Source: CBFHSD01 sp965658375 (GTDB lineage Bacteria > Bacteroidota > Bacteroidia > Flavobacteriales_G > Salibacteraceae). Taken from it: DNA of 29,042 nucleotides. How positions within the stretch are numbered: position 1 is the stretch's first letter; each line of letters opens with the position of its first letter. Shown one piece after another: positions 7,981 through 15,172 of this stretch. A program made the position numbers and the translations under genes. The DNA lies in the NCBI GenBank assembly GCA_965658375.1, contig CBFHSD010000029.1, forward strand, positions 1 to 29,042, in the 5' to 3' direction. The notes under the pieces are model-generated. The model saw nothing but the letters and a program-made list of their open reading frames with translations. It made no database searches and had not been told where the DNA came from.

Positions 7981-8736
7981 ATGAATTTCAAAACTTGGAA
8001 ATCCTATTTCGAACGCAACAGACTTCATTTCAACTGGTTGTTTTTACCCAACAGCCACGAGCTAAATACCGAAGAAAGATTGGCAGTGACCACTAGCTTT
8101 ATGAAACTCAATGAACTCGATCAAACTCACTTTCTTTCTAAATTTGCAGAATTGAACAGCGATGTGGATTACCAAGAATCTCTCAATCACTTCATTCAGG
8201 AAGAACAAATGCATGATAAAGTTTTGCAACGGTTTTTAGAGAAAGAAGGAGTGTCAGTGAAAAGAAAGAAAGCCGGAATTCTATTCTTTAGAAGAATCAT
8301 GCGCTTGATGAAAATGGAGAATGCGGTTATTGCTGCCTTAAGTGAAAAAATCATCTTAGATACGTATTTCAAGGGACTAGGGAAAGCCACAGAATCAGTG
8401 TCTTTACAAAATATTAGCAATCAAATCTGTAATGACATTCTGATGCACATGAATTACCATGCGTATACTTTAAAACAGTTCTACGCTCAACAATCATTTA
8501 TAAAACGCAAAACAACACGCTATTTCCATCGCTTTTTAATGGTTATCGCATTGACAGAGTTTTGGATGAAACATAAACGAGTGCTAGAGATGGGCGGGTC
8601 TAGCTTCTCTAGTTTCATCGTAGATTCATTTAGAACCTATCACAAAGCAGAATACATGGTTTCTGGCAGAAGACCGATTTATGCAAAGCCGATGCATTGG
8701 GAGTTGAATATCAATAGACAAGCGTGGTTTGTGTAA
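7981..8736 (+). CDS. Ferritin-like (putative di-iron) helical protein, function unknown
   Basis: This predicted 251-residue all-alpha cytoplasmic protein resembles the ferritin-like superfamily. The clearest motif is 'FIQEEQMHDKVL' (71-82; E74/E75 and H78), the ExxH metal-ligand pattern of a di-iron helix. A second helix carries E122 (LSEKIILDTY). A fourth helix around 151-164 (NDILMHMNYHAYTL) has D152, H156 and H160, but their spacing does not give a clean ExxH. The C-terminal 70 residues are basic and aromatic. A TTG (7951) and an ATG (7972) lie upstream in frame; ATG 7981 was chosen because the amphipathic start (MNFKTWKSYFE) looks like a natural N-terminus. The gene stands alone, divergent from rlmD and convergent with tRNA-Arg. 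It could be an oxidase/hydroxylase-like protein or a ferritin fold that has lost iron; no specific function is claimed. Confidence 0.65.
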   Translation: MNFKTWKSYFERNRLHFNWLFLPNSHELNTEERLAVTTSFMKLNELDQTHFLSKFAELNSDVDYQESLNHFIQEEQMHDKVLQRFLEKEGVSVKRKKAGILFFRRIMRLMKMENAVIAALSEKIILDTYFKGLGKATESVSLQNISNQICNDILMHMNYHAYTLKQFYAQQSFIKRKTTRYFHRFLMVIALTEFWMKHKRVLEMGGSSFSSFIVDSFRTYHKAEYMVSGRRPIYAKPMHWELNINRQAWFV

Positions 8737-8756
8737 AGGTCTGGAGAATAAAATAG

Positions 8757-8828
8757 TAGCCCCGCCAGGAATCGAACCTGGATCCTAGGCTCCGGAAACC
8801 TATATACTATCCATTGTACTACGGGGCC
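8757..8828 (-). tRNA. tRNA-Arg (anticodon CCG)
   Basis: The 72-nt - strand sequence folds as a full cloverleaf. The acceptor GGCCCCG pairs with CGGGGCT (one G-U). There is a D arm around GTAC...GTAT. The anticodon stem TAGGT/GCCTA closes the loop TTCCGGA, with anticodon CCG. The T arm is CCAGG-TTCGATT-CCTGG and the discriminator is A. The anticodon reads CGG arginine codons. The 3' CCA is not encoded and must be added by the tRNA nucleotidyltransferase. A -7 box lies just upstream at 8844-8851. The gene is convergent with the ferritin-like gene. Confidence 0.96.
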
Positions 8829-8843
8829 GACTTATTAGCTGCG

Positions 8844-8851
8844 CAAAAATA
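8844..8851 (-). promoter_or_regulatory. -7 promoter box for tRNA-Arg
   Basis: TATTTTTG on the - strand is a perfect match to TAnnTTTG, ending 15 nt before the tRNA 5' end (8828). This predicts a 5' leader of about 10 nt. A clear TTG at the usual -33 distance is not visible. Confidence 0.5.
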
Positions 8852-8890
8852 GAATGTTTTCCAAATGTGAAGTTTTTGGTTTAAAAGTAA

Positions 8891-8917
8891 TTGACTTGAA
8901 TAATTAGCATACATTTG
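8891..8917 (+). promoter_or_regulatory. Promoter of the RRM protein gene
   Basis: TTG at 8891-8893 and TACATTTG at 8910-8917 (perfect TAnnTTTG) are separated by 16 nt, one short of the usual 17-23. Predicted start is near 8923, giving a leader of ~78 nt. That is long for this window and contains a small hairpin (AAGGA/TCCTT, 8930-8944). Confidence 0.5.
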
Positions 8918-9001
8918 ACAAAAATTTACAAGGAGGTAATCCTTATAAGTTCTTAGACAGATTATAACTTTTTTTATTTATTCATATTTCATTATTATTT
9001 C

Positions 9002-9313
9002 ATGAACATTTTTGTAGCCAACTTGAGCTATCGTCTATCAGATGACGATTTGTCTCAGTTATTTGAAGCGTATGGAGAAGTATCTTCAGCGCGTATTGTT
9101 ATGGATCGCGAAACAGGACGTTCTCGTGGATTCGGATTTGTTGAAATGGGTGACGAAGATGGCAAAAGCGCCATCGAAGCTCTTGATCAGCATGAATTAG
9201 ATGGTAGACCCATCGTAGTTAAAGAGGCTGAAGAGCGCTCTAACAATCGTGGCGGTGGTCGCGGTGGTAACCGCGGTGGTGGTTACGGCAGAGGTGGAAA
9301 CAGCAGATACTAA
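9002..9313 (+). CDS. RNA-binding protein, single RRM with Gly/Arg-rich tail
   Basis: This 103-residue protein carries one RNA recognition motif: RNP2 'IFVANL' (3-8) and RNP1 'RGFGFVEM' (42-49), with the aromatic residues that stack on RNA bases. A ~20-residue tail rich in Gly, Arg and Asn (from about 81) is typical of the small RRM proteins of Bacteroidota and cyanobacteria. Such proteins bind single-stranded RNA and are thought to act as post-transcriptional regulators or chaperones, since most Bacteroidota lack Hfq. It is monocistronic, with its own promoter, an A/T-rich leader and a strong terminator at 9338-9366. The leader contains an orphan AGGAGG 65 nt before the ATG. The bases just before the ATG are almost free of G, which favours SD-independent initiation. 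Confidence 0.95.
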   Translation: MNIFVANLSYRLSDDDLSQLFEAYGEVSSARIVMDRETGRSRGFGFVEMGDEDGKSAIEALDQHELDGRPIVVKEAEERSNNRGGGRGGNRGGGYGRGGNSRY

Positions 9314-9337
9314 TCTGTTATTACATATTGCAAGTAG

Positions 9338-9366
9338 AAGGCATCCAATTTTGGATGCCTTTTTTT
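9338..9366 (+). terminator. Intrinsic terminator of the RRM gene
   Basis: A perfect stem (AAGGCATCCAA 9338-9348 with TTGGATGCCTT 9351-9361, effectively 10 bp with a 4-nt T loop) is followed by a T run to 9366. The T run touches the stop codon of the convergent ion-channel gene (9365-9367). Few As precede it, so it mainly serves the + strand. Confidence 0.9.
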
Positions 9367-10165
9367 ATAACTTATGTCCACAGTCAAAACAGTATTCAGC
9401 ACCAAATTTGTGACCTTCAATACTGCAGTTGGGACAGGTTTGAGTCGAGATATTTTTTTCACTTTGAACCAATTCTGCTGTTACAATTCCTGTAGGTACA
9501 GCAATAATACCATAGCCAAGTAGCATAATCAAAGAGGCGATAAATTGGCCCAGAGGTGTTGCGGGTGAAATGTCTCCGTAACCAACGGTAGTTAATGTAA
9601 CAATTGCCCAATAAATGCTATGAGGAATATTTTCGAAACCATTTTTTGGTCCTTCGATTAAATACATCAAGGTTCCTACGATGGTAACAATGATGCAAGT
9701 GAATATCAAAAACACCGTGATTTTGTAACGGCTCCTATTCAAAGCATTGGCAAATGTTTCAGTTTCTCCTAAAAAACGAGAAAGTTTTAATATTCTAAAT
9801 ACCCGCATTAAGCGCATGGCGCGTATTACAATTAAGTATTCTGAACCTTCCATAAACAATGAGAAGTAGGTAGGGAGAATAGAAAGTAAATCCACCAATC
9901 CCATAAAGCTCAAAGCATACTTCCAGGGTTTGTTTACCATCCAAATTCTCAACAAATACTCTAAAGTAAAGAATATGGTAATTGACCATTCTACTATTAT
10001 AAGGATATCGTGGTATTTGGATGAAATTCTAGGAACGCTGTCAATCATAACGATGATGATGCTGATGACAATGGTGTAGAGTAAAATGACATCGAAAAGC
10101 TTACCTTCTTTTGTATCAGCTTCGAACACAATGGTATGCAGACGATCTTTTAGATTATTGCTCAT
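9365..10165 (-). CDS. Voltage-gated-type potassium channel (ion transporter) with C-terminal zinc ribbon
   Basis: This predicted inner-membrane cation channel has 266 residues from ATG 10165. It shows six transmembrane segments: S1 at about 25-43, S2 55-75, S3 85-101, the S4 voltage-sensor helix with repeated Arg/Lys ('RAMRLMRVFRILKLSR', 115-130), S5 147-170 and S6 205-230. The pore loop carries the K+ selectivity filter 'TVGYGD' (193-198). The C-terminus ends in four cysteines as CX2C-X11-CX2C (244, 247, 259, 262), a zinc-ribbon-like knuckle in the cytoplasm. A longer start (10177) is possible, but ATG 10165 has the Shine-Dalgarno-like GGAGGG 4 nt upstream. The gene overlaps the upstream DUF4159 gene by 11 nt. 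Gating ligand or voltage dependence is not readable. Confidence 0.9.
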   Translation of the reverse strand: MSNNLKDRLHTIVFEADTKEGKLFDVILLYTIVISIIIVMIDSVPRISSKYHDILIIVEWSITIFFTLEYLLRIWMVNKPWKYALSFMGLVDLLSILPTYFSLFMEGSEYLIVIRAMRLMRVFRILKLSRFLGETETFANALNRSRYKITVFLIFTCIIVTIVGTLMYLIEGPKNGFENIPHSIYWAIVTLTTVGYGDISPATPLGQFIASLIMLLGYGIIAVPTGIVTAELVQSEKNISTQTCPNCSIEGHKFGAEYCFDCGHKL

Positions 10166-10817
10166 TGCTCCCTCCAACTAATGCGTAAGTCAAAATATTG
10201 GCACCCATTTGTAAAGCTTTGGTACGTTTTTCTTCAGGATTGCTATGGATTGATTGATCCTCCCAACCGTCTCCTAAATCACATTCGTAGGTATAAAAAA
10301 CAATGAGATCACCTTTATAAAAAAGACCATAGCCTTCTGGTGCTTTATTGTCATGTTCGTGAATTTTAGGTAAGCCAGTGCTGAAATTGTAAGGTGTGTT
10401 ATAAATAGGGTGTGTAAAGGGAACCTTTATCCATTCCAATTCTGGAAATACTTTGAGCATCTCATCTCTGATGTAAGCATCCATACCATAATTGTCGTCA
10501 ATGTGAATGAATCCTCCAGAGCTTAGATAAGTCCTTAAGTATTCGCGTTCCTCCGGTGTAAACAAAACATTCCCATGTCCTGTCATATGTATAAATGGTA
10601 AATCGAAAAGATCGGAAGAGGAGGGTTCAATAATTTGTTGTTTTTGATTGATTGAGGTGCCGAGCTCCTGATTACAAAATGTGATGAGGTTAGGCAGGGA
10701 GGTTTCTAAATTGGCATACCAATCACCACCGCCTTTGTACTTCATTAAGCCTAACTCAAAGCTTTGAGCTTGAGTGTTTACAGCATAAATTAAGAGAATG
10801 AGGAGTAGTTTTTTCAT
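10155..10817 (-). CDS. DUF4159 domain-containing exported protein
   Basis: This 220-residue protein has an N-terminal signal peptide (MKKLLLILLIYAVNTQAQ, cleavage near 18), so it is likely periplasmic. The rest matches the DUF4159 family, whose fold resembles glutamine-amidotransferase-like domains. Recognisable parts are 'LGLMKYKGGGDWY', 'IHMTGHGNVLFTPEE', 'GGFIHIDDNYGMD' and 'GDLIVFYTYECDLGDGWED'. The function of DUF4159 proteins is not established. The gene overlaps rsmE (4 nt) and the ion-channel gene (11 nt from its preferred start), so the three form a - strand operon. Confidence 0.88.
   Translation of the reverse strand: MKKLLLILLIYAVNTQAQSFELGLMKYKGGGDWYANLETSLPNLITFCNQELGTSINQKQQIIEPSSSDLFDLPFIHMTGHGNVLFTPEEREYLRTYLSSGGFIHIDDNYGMDAYIRDEMLKVFPELEWIKVPFTHPIYNTPYNFSTGLPKIHEHDNKAPEGYGLFYKGDLIVFYTYECDLGDGWEDQSIHSNPEEKRTKALQMGANILTYALVGGSNEQ
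10170..10175 (-). promoter_or_regulatory. Shine-Dalgarno-like site that decides the ion-channel start
   Basis: GGAGGG on the - strand lies 4 nt before ATG 10165, inside the end of the upstream DUF4159 frame. Good SD sequences are rare in this window. It favours 10165 over the upstream in-frame ATG at 10177, which has none, and suggests independent or coupled initiation within the overlap. Confidence 0.55.
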
Positions 10818-11515
10818 GCATCTAAGATATTCAATGTTTGCAAGGCCGCGATACCCGCTGTTTCTGTTCTCAGTCTGCTTTTCCCTAAACTAATTGGTAT
10901 GTAACCTTTGGCTTCTGCCTGCCACACTTCATTATCGGAAAAATCTCCTTCAGGGCCAATGAGGATGGTTGTTTGCTCTTTGCTTTGATATGCTTTTTGC
11001 AACAAGGCAATTGTGCGTCCAGTGGGTAAATAGGCAATAAACTTATCACCTTTCAATTCTTCATGATCAAGGAATTCTTTTAATGTTCGAGCTTCGTTCA
11101 ATTGAGGTACTGTAGCTTTTTTAGATTGTTTACAAGCGGCAATAATTATTCTTAGACTCCGATCGTATTTGACAATTTTCCGTTCGCTTCTTTGAGAGAT
11201 AATTGGACTTATTTCTTGAACCCCTAATTCTGTAGCTTTTTCTAAAAACCACTCGTATCGGTCAATACTTTTGGTTGGGGCTATGGCAATGTGGTAATGC
11301 TTTGGGCTTGGTGTTTCTGAAGTTTTGTTTTGAATAGTAACTTCACATCTCTTGGCATGAGCTACAATTATTTCTAATTCGAACCAGTTTCCTTTTCCGT
11401 CAAAAGACATGATGTGATCTCCTACTTTGAGTCGCAAAGCCTGAATGGCATGTTTGCTCTGATCTTGTGGTAGAATAGCAGATGACTCAATGTCTGGTGT
11501 GTAAAAGATGAGCAT
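10814..11515 (-). CDS. rsmE: 16S rRNA (uracil(1498)-N(3))-methyltransferase
   Basis: RsmE methylates N3 of U1498 in helix 44 of 16S rRNA using SAM. The 233-residue protein has the N-terminal PUA-like domain ('QDQSKHAIQALRLKVGD') and a C-terminal SPOUT deep-trefoil-knot domain. The knot shows 'ILIGPEGDFSDNEV' and 'LGKSRLRTETAGIAALQTLN', the SAM-binding signatures of the family. 'EKATELGVQEISPI' is also typical. It is the first gene of the rsmE-DUF4159-channel operon. A perfect -7 box (TACCTTTG, 11520-11527) ends only 4 nt before the ATG, so the mRNA is predicted to be leaderless or nearly so. Confidence 0.96.
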   Translation of the reverse strand: MLIFYTPDIESSAILPQDQSKHAIQALRLKVGDHIMSFDGKGNWFELEIIVAHAKRCEVTIQNKTSETPSPKHYHIAIAPTKSIDRYEWFLEKATELGVQEISPIISQRSERKIVKYDRSLRIIIAACKQSKKATVPQLNEARTLKEFLDHEELKGDKFIAYLPTGRTIALLQKAYQSKEQTTILIGPEGDFSDNEVWQAEAKGYIPISLGKSRLRTETAGIAALQTLNILDA

Positions 11516-11519
11516 GTTT

Positions 11520-11527
11520 CAAAGGTA
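11520..11527 (-). promoter_or_regulatory. -7 promoter box immediately before rsmE
   Basis: TACCTTTG on the - strand matches TAnnTTTG perfectly, with only 4 nt between it and the rsmE ATG (11515). It lies just after the pckA terminator, so rsmE is separated from pckA transcription. No TTG is visible at the -33 distance. Confidence 0.5.
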
Positions 11528-11537
11528 ATACTGTCCA

Positions 11538-11572
11538 TAAAAAAAGCTCACCTGCTTTTGGGCAGGTGAGCT
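11538..11572 (-). terminator. Intrinsic terminator of pckA
   Basis: An 11-bp perfect GC-rich stem (AGCTCACCTGC 11545-11555 with GCAGGTGAGCT 11562-11572) closes a 6-nt loop. On the - strand it is followed by a run of T (11545 down to about 11539). It lies 23 nt after the pckA stop. Confidence 0.92.
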
Positions 11573-11594
11573 CATATATTGAATCAATGTTATT

Positions 11595-13202
11595 TTACTG
11601 TGCTTTAGGAGCTCCAGCTAAAATCTCTTCGTTAGCATTTTCTGCAAATTGCTCAAAGTTCTTATTGAACTTGTTTGCCAATTCATTGGCTTTAGCATCG
11701 TACGCGTCTTGGTCTTTCCATGTGTTTCTTGGATTCAATACTTCATCTGGCACATCAGGGCAAGATGTTGGGTATTGTAAACCAAACACAGGGTGAGTCA
11801 CAAAATCAACCGATTCTAGATCACCATTCAACGCTTCGGTAATCATAGCACGTGTATGCTTTAAACTCATTCTATGGCCTTCTCCGTAAGAACCTCCCGT
11901 CCAGCCAGTATTCACTAACCACACATTCACTCCATTTTCTCGCATCTTATTGCTTAGCATTTCTGCATACATTGTTGGGTGTAATGGCATAAATGGCGCT
12001 CCGAAACATGCTGAAAATGCAGTTACTGGTTCTGTAATTCCAGCTTCAGTACCAGCAACTTTCGCAGTATATCCACTAATAAAGTGGAATGCCGCTTGAC
12101 CTGGTGTTAACTTGCTGATTGGAGGTAATACTCCAAAAGCATCACAGGTTAAGAAGAAGATGTTCTTTGGGTTTTTACCCATAGAACCTGGTTGAATGTT
12201 GTCTATGTGATCAATAGGGTATGAGACGCGCGTGTTTTCTGTTACTGTAGAATCTTCAAAATCTACTTCATTCCCACCTTCTTTGAACCGAATGTTTTCT
12301 AGCAACGCACCTGGCTTGATTGCTCTCCAGATATCTGGTTCTTTTTCTTCTGATAAGTCGATTGTTTTCGCATAACAACCACCTTCAAAATTGAAAACTG
12401 TGTTTTCATTACTCCATCCGTGTTCATCATCTCCAATTAATCTGCGATTTGGATCTGCTGAAAGGGTTGTTTTTCCTGTACCTGAAAGGCCAAAGAAAAT
12501 AGCAGTGTCTCCATCTTTACCAACATTAGCAGAACAATGCATGCTCAATGTGTTCTTTTGATGAGGTAGTACAAAGTTCAATACAGAGAATATTCCTTTT
12601 TTGATTTCACCTGTATAACCGGTTCCACCAATGATAGCAGTCTTTTTAGTAAAGCTGATGATCGCAAAGTTGTGCTGTCTGGTTCCGTCAACTTCAGGAT
12701 CTGCCATGAAGCCAGGAGCATTGATGACAGTCCATTCTGGATCGAAACCAGCGGCCAATTCTTGCTCAGTAGGTCTTAAGAACATATTGTAAGCAAACAT
12801 GTTGCTCCAAGGATATTCATTTACTACTCTGAGCTTCATTTTGTAATTCGGATCTGCGCAAACAAAGGCATCTCTCGCATAAATTTCTTTACCCGATAGA
12901 TAGTCTACTACTTTGTTGTAGAGGCCATCAAATTTGTCTGCATCAAATGGGATGTTGATTGATCCCCACCAAACTGCGTCTTTTGTAATGTCATCTTTAA
13001 CGATGAATCTGTCTTTTGGAGATCTTCCTGTGAACTCGCCAGTGTCAACAGTGATAGCACCTGTACTGGTTGTTTTTGCCTGGTTTTTTTCAACGGCAAT
13101 GGAAGCTAGCTTTTCAGGGCTTAAGTTCCAATGAACCTTGGCATTTTTAATCCCTAATGATGATACATCTGCGCCTGGAGCAATTATGCTTTGTTCAGCC
13201 AT
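11595..13202 (-). CDS. pckA: Phosphoenolpyruvate carboxykinase (ATP)
   Basis: PckA converts oxaloacetate and ATP to phosphoenolpyruvate, CO2 and ADP, the entry step of gluconeogenesis, in the cytoplasm. The 535-residue length is standard for the ATP-dependent family. Visible motifs are 'FTGRSPKDRF' near residue 58, the kinase-1a P-loop 'GLSGTGKTTLSAD' (about 238-250), the metal-binding kinase-2 segment 'IGDDEHGWSNEN' (about 256-267), 'NFEGGCYAKTIDL' and 'NTGWTGGSYGEG'. A TTG at 13220 extends the frame by 6 codons, but ATG 13202 (MAEQSI) is the natural start. The gene is monocistronic, with its own terminator at 11538-11572. A 7/8 -7 match (GTAATTTG) lies about 40 nt upstream. Confidence 0.98.
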   Translation of the reverse strand: MAEQSIIAPGADVSSLGIKNAKVHWNLSPEKLASIAVEKNQAKTTSTGAITVDTGEFTGRSPKDRFIVKDDITKDAVWWGSINIPFDADKFDGLYNKVVDYLSGKEIYARDAFVCADPNYKMKLRVVNEYPWSNMFAYNMFLRPTEQELAAGFDPEWTVINAPGFMADPEVDGTRQHNFAIISFTKKTAIIGGTGYTGEIKKGIFSVLNFVLPHQKNTLSMHCSANVGKDGDTAIFFGLSGTGKTTLSADPNRRLIGDDEHGWSNENTVFNFEGGCYAKTIDLSEEKEPDIWRAIKPGALLENIRFKEGGNEVDFEDSTVTENTRVSYPIDHIDNIQPGSMGKNPKNIFFLTCDAFGVLPPISKLTPGQAAFHFISGYTAKVAGTEAGITEPVTAFSACFGAPFMPLHPTMYAEMLSNKMRENGVNVWLVNTGWTGGSYGEGHRMSLKHTRAMITEALNGDLESVDFVTHPVFGLQYPTSCPDVPDEVLNPRNTWKDQDAYDAKANELANKFNKNFEQFAENANEEILAGAPKAQ

Positions 13203-13292
13203 AATGTAATTTTTAAGCAATTTTCGTTTTATGAATTGTGCGCAAATTACTAGATTTTACTCCTATTGAGCCCTATTTTTTTTAAGGTTTAT

Positions 13293-13697
13293 TCACACAG
13301 TTTCCTTTTTCTTCATAATCCTGTAGGCTATTAGAACTAGACTAATCCATCCTAATGTCAAGGCTAATCCACCAATGGGGTTAATAAACCCAAGTGATTT
13401 TGCCCAAGCCAAATCATACATCTCGCCCAATACTTTAAGATAAGCACCTCCGGAGAAAAGGACAATGCCCGTAAAGAAGCTGTAAAAGCTGAGTTTAAAA
13501 TTTGCGTGATCATGCCTCTGTTCTAAGAGATACAATCCAAACATGGCTAAGGTGTGGTACCATTGATACTGTAAGCCTATGGTGAAAATTTCATAAGTCT
13601 CAGGGTTCACCAAGGCACTGGCTGTATGCCTGCCCATAGCCCCGAATAGTACTCCAGATGCGCCAAGTATCGCAATAAACATTAAGCCGTTTTTCAT
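13293..13697 (-). CDS. DUF423 family small membrane protein
   Basis: This 134-residue inner-membrane protein has four predicted transmembrane helices (about 4-22, 43-60, 68-88 and 103-126). The N-terminal 'LGASGVLFGAMGRHT' followed by 'TYEIFTIGLQYQWYHTLAMF' is the DUF423 (YgdD/YwdK) signature; family members are about 120-135 residues. The molecular function is unknown. A short basic C-terminus (RIMKKKETV) is probably cytoplasmic. The gene is divergent from the saccharopine-dehydrogenase-like gene, with a 128-nt shared region, and is followed 90 nt later by pckA on the same strand. I see no terminator between them, but pckA probably has its own promoter. Confidence 0.9.
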   Translation of the reverse strand: MKNGLMFIAILGASGVLFGAMGRHTASALVNPETYEIFTIGLQYQWYHTLAMFGLYLLEQRHDHANFKLSFYSFFTGIVLFSGGAYLKVLGEMYDLAWAKSLGFINPIGGLALTLGWISLVLIAYRIMKKKETV

Positions 13698-13735
13698 AGT
13701 TTCTTCATTTACTTATGAATGAGCGAAATAAGACT

Positions 13736-13748
13736 ATTCCGAAGGAAT
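13736..13748. promoter_or_regulatory. Short inverted repeat in the divergent DUF423 / saccharopine-dehydrogenase-like region
   Basis: ATTCC-GAA-GGAAT is a perfect 5-bp dyad with a 3-nt centre, placed between the two divergent starts. It could be an operator for a small dimeric regulator. The arms are short enough that chance is a serious alternative. Confidence 0.2.
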
Positions 13749-13788
13749 GTACAAAATAAAAGGCCATTAATCAGTGCACAGCTCTTGT

Positions 13789-13796
13789 GTATTTTG
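13789..13796 (+). promoter_or_regulatory. Weak -7 box for the saccharopine-dehydrogenase-like gene
   Basis: GTATTTTG matches TAnnTTTG at 7 of 8 positions and lies 29 nt before ATG 13826. No TTG at the usual distance is clear. It overlaps an upstream in-frame GTG (13787), which argues against that codon being the translation start. Confidence 0.3.
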
Positions 13797-13825
13797 TAAC
13801 ATTGGAGCACTTATCTGTTAGAATA

Positions 13826-15172
13826 ATGAGAGAAATATTAGTAATCGGTGCAGGAAGATCTTCAACCTCAATGATCAAATACTTATTGAACAATGCCCAA
13901 AGTGAAAATTGGCGACTTACAGTTGCAGAAAGGGATGTGGCGTTGGCAGAAAGAAAAGTGAATGGCCATGCAAGAGGTCGGGTAATTTCTTTTGATGTTG
14001 CTAATGACATGGAGCGCATTTCTGAAATAAGTAAAGCCGATTTAGTTATTAGCATGTTGCCGGCACATATGCATTTGGCGGTTGCTAAAGATTGCATTGC
14101 ACTTAAAAAGCCAATGGTTACGGCTAGCTATGTAAGTAAGGAAATGAGTGCTTTAAATGAAAGTGCCCAGAAAGCTGGTGTCGTTATTATGAATGAGATT
14201 GGTGTAGACCCCGGTATTGATCACATGAGTGCTTTTCAAATATTGGATGATTTGAAATCTCAAGGAGCAGAAATGCTACTTTTTGAGAGTTTTACAGGTG
14301 GATTAGTTGCTCCCGAATCTGACAATAATCCTTGGAATTATAAGTTTACATGGAACCCGAGAAATGTGGTATTGGCTGGTCAAGGAACGCCAGTAAAATT
14401 CATTCAAGAGAATAGATATAAATACATTCCTTACCACAAACTATTTAGAAGAACCGAAATAATTAAAATTGATGGTTACGGAAAGTTTGAAGGCTATGCC
14501 AATCGTGACTCCTTGAAATATAGAGAGGTTTACGGATTAAAAAACATACCCACTATCTTTAGAGGAACCCTAAGACGACCTGGGTTTTGCAGAGCATGGA
14601 ATGTCTTTGTTCAGTTGGGCTTAACAGATGACTCTTTCACTATTCAGGGTTCTGAAGATATGACCTATCGTCAGTTTCTTAATTCCTTTCTGGCATACCA
14701 TAAAACCGATAGTGTAGAGTTAAAACTCATGCACTACTTGAGCATACCACAAGATAACTTATTGATGGAGAAGCTTGAATGGTTGGGCTTGTTTACCGAA
14801 GAGAAAATAGGACTGCCCAACGCTACGCCAGCTCAGATTCTAGAACATCTGCTGCTTCAAAAATGGAAAATGGCACCAGAGGATAAAGACATGATTGTGA
14901 TGCACCATAAATTTGGATACCGCTTGAAAGGGGTAGAAAAACAGATTGAATCTTCTATGGTGTGTATTGGAGATAACCATGAAGAAACTGCCATGGCAAA
15001 AACAGTGGGTTTACCTGTTGCTATTGCTGCAAAGGGCATTCTAAATGGAGCCATTCATACTCCAGGAATTATCATTCCCAAAAGCAAAGAAGTATATCAA
15101 CCTGTACTTAAAGAATTGAGAGAATTCGGAATTAAGTTTACGGAGAATGAAACAGAATATACAGGTTATTGA
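13826..15172 (+). CDS. Saccharopine dehydrogenase family protein (LYS9-like)
   Basis: This 448-residue protein has an N-terminal NAD(P)-binding Rossmann domain beginning 'ILVIGAGRSSTSMI' (4-17) and the catalytic/C-terminal domain of the saccharopine dehydrogenase family. Recognisable parts are 'EIGVDPGIDHMSAFQILDDL', 'SFTGGLVAPESDNNPWNYKF' and 'RGTLRRPGFCRAWN'. Family enzymes interconvert saccharopine with alpha-aminoadipate semialdehyde plus glutamate in lysine metabolism. In Bacteroidota a role in lysine breakdown is likely, but a different amino-acid-linked oxidoreductase activity is possible. A GTG at 13787 extends the frame by 13 codons, but the Rossmann strand starts right after ATG 13826. 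The stop abuts the stop of the convergent trmN6 gene with no gap. Confidence 0.88.
   Translation: MREILVIGAGRSSTSMIKYLLNNAQSENWRLTVAERDVALAERKVNGHARGRVISFDVANDMERISEISKADLVISMLPAHMHLAVAKDCIALKKPMVTASYVSKEMSALNESAQKAGVVIMNEIGVDPGIDHMSAFQILDDLKSQGAEMLLFESFTGGLVAPESDNNPWNYKFTWNPRNVVLAGQGTPVKFIQENRYKYIPYHKLFRRTEIIKIDGYGKFEGYANRDSLKYREVYGLKNIPTIFRGTLRRPGFCRAWNVFVQLGLTDDSFTIQGSEDMTYRQFLNSFLAYHKTDSVELKLMHYLSIPQDNLLMEKLEWLGLFTEEKIGLPNATPAQILEHLLLQKWKMAPEDKDMIVMHHKFGYRLKGVEKQIESSMVCIGDNHEETAMAKTVGLPVAIAAKGILNGAIHTPGIIIPKSKEVYQPVLKELREFGIKFTENETEYTGY

Noticed and set aside
7869..8096. 75-aa + strand ORF starting at an ATG upstream of the ferritin-like gene
   Set aside because: It overlaps the ferritin-like gene in another frame for most of its length, has no domain resemblance, and the overlapping frame has far better protein character.
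12934..13134. 66-aa + strand ORF inside pckA, with similar antisense ORFs at 11566-11796, 23298-23651 and 24599-24802
   Set aside because: All lie wholly antisense to strongly supported enzymes (pckA, ade, folE) and are explained by codon bias of the real gene.
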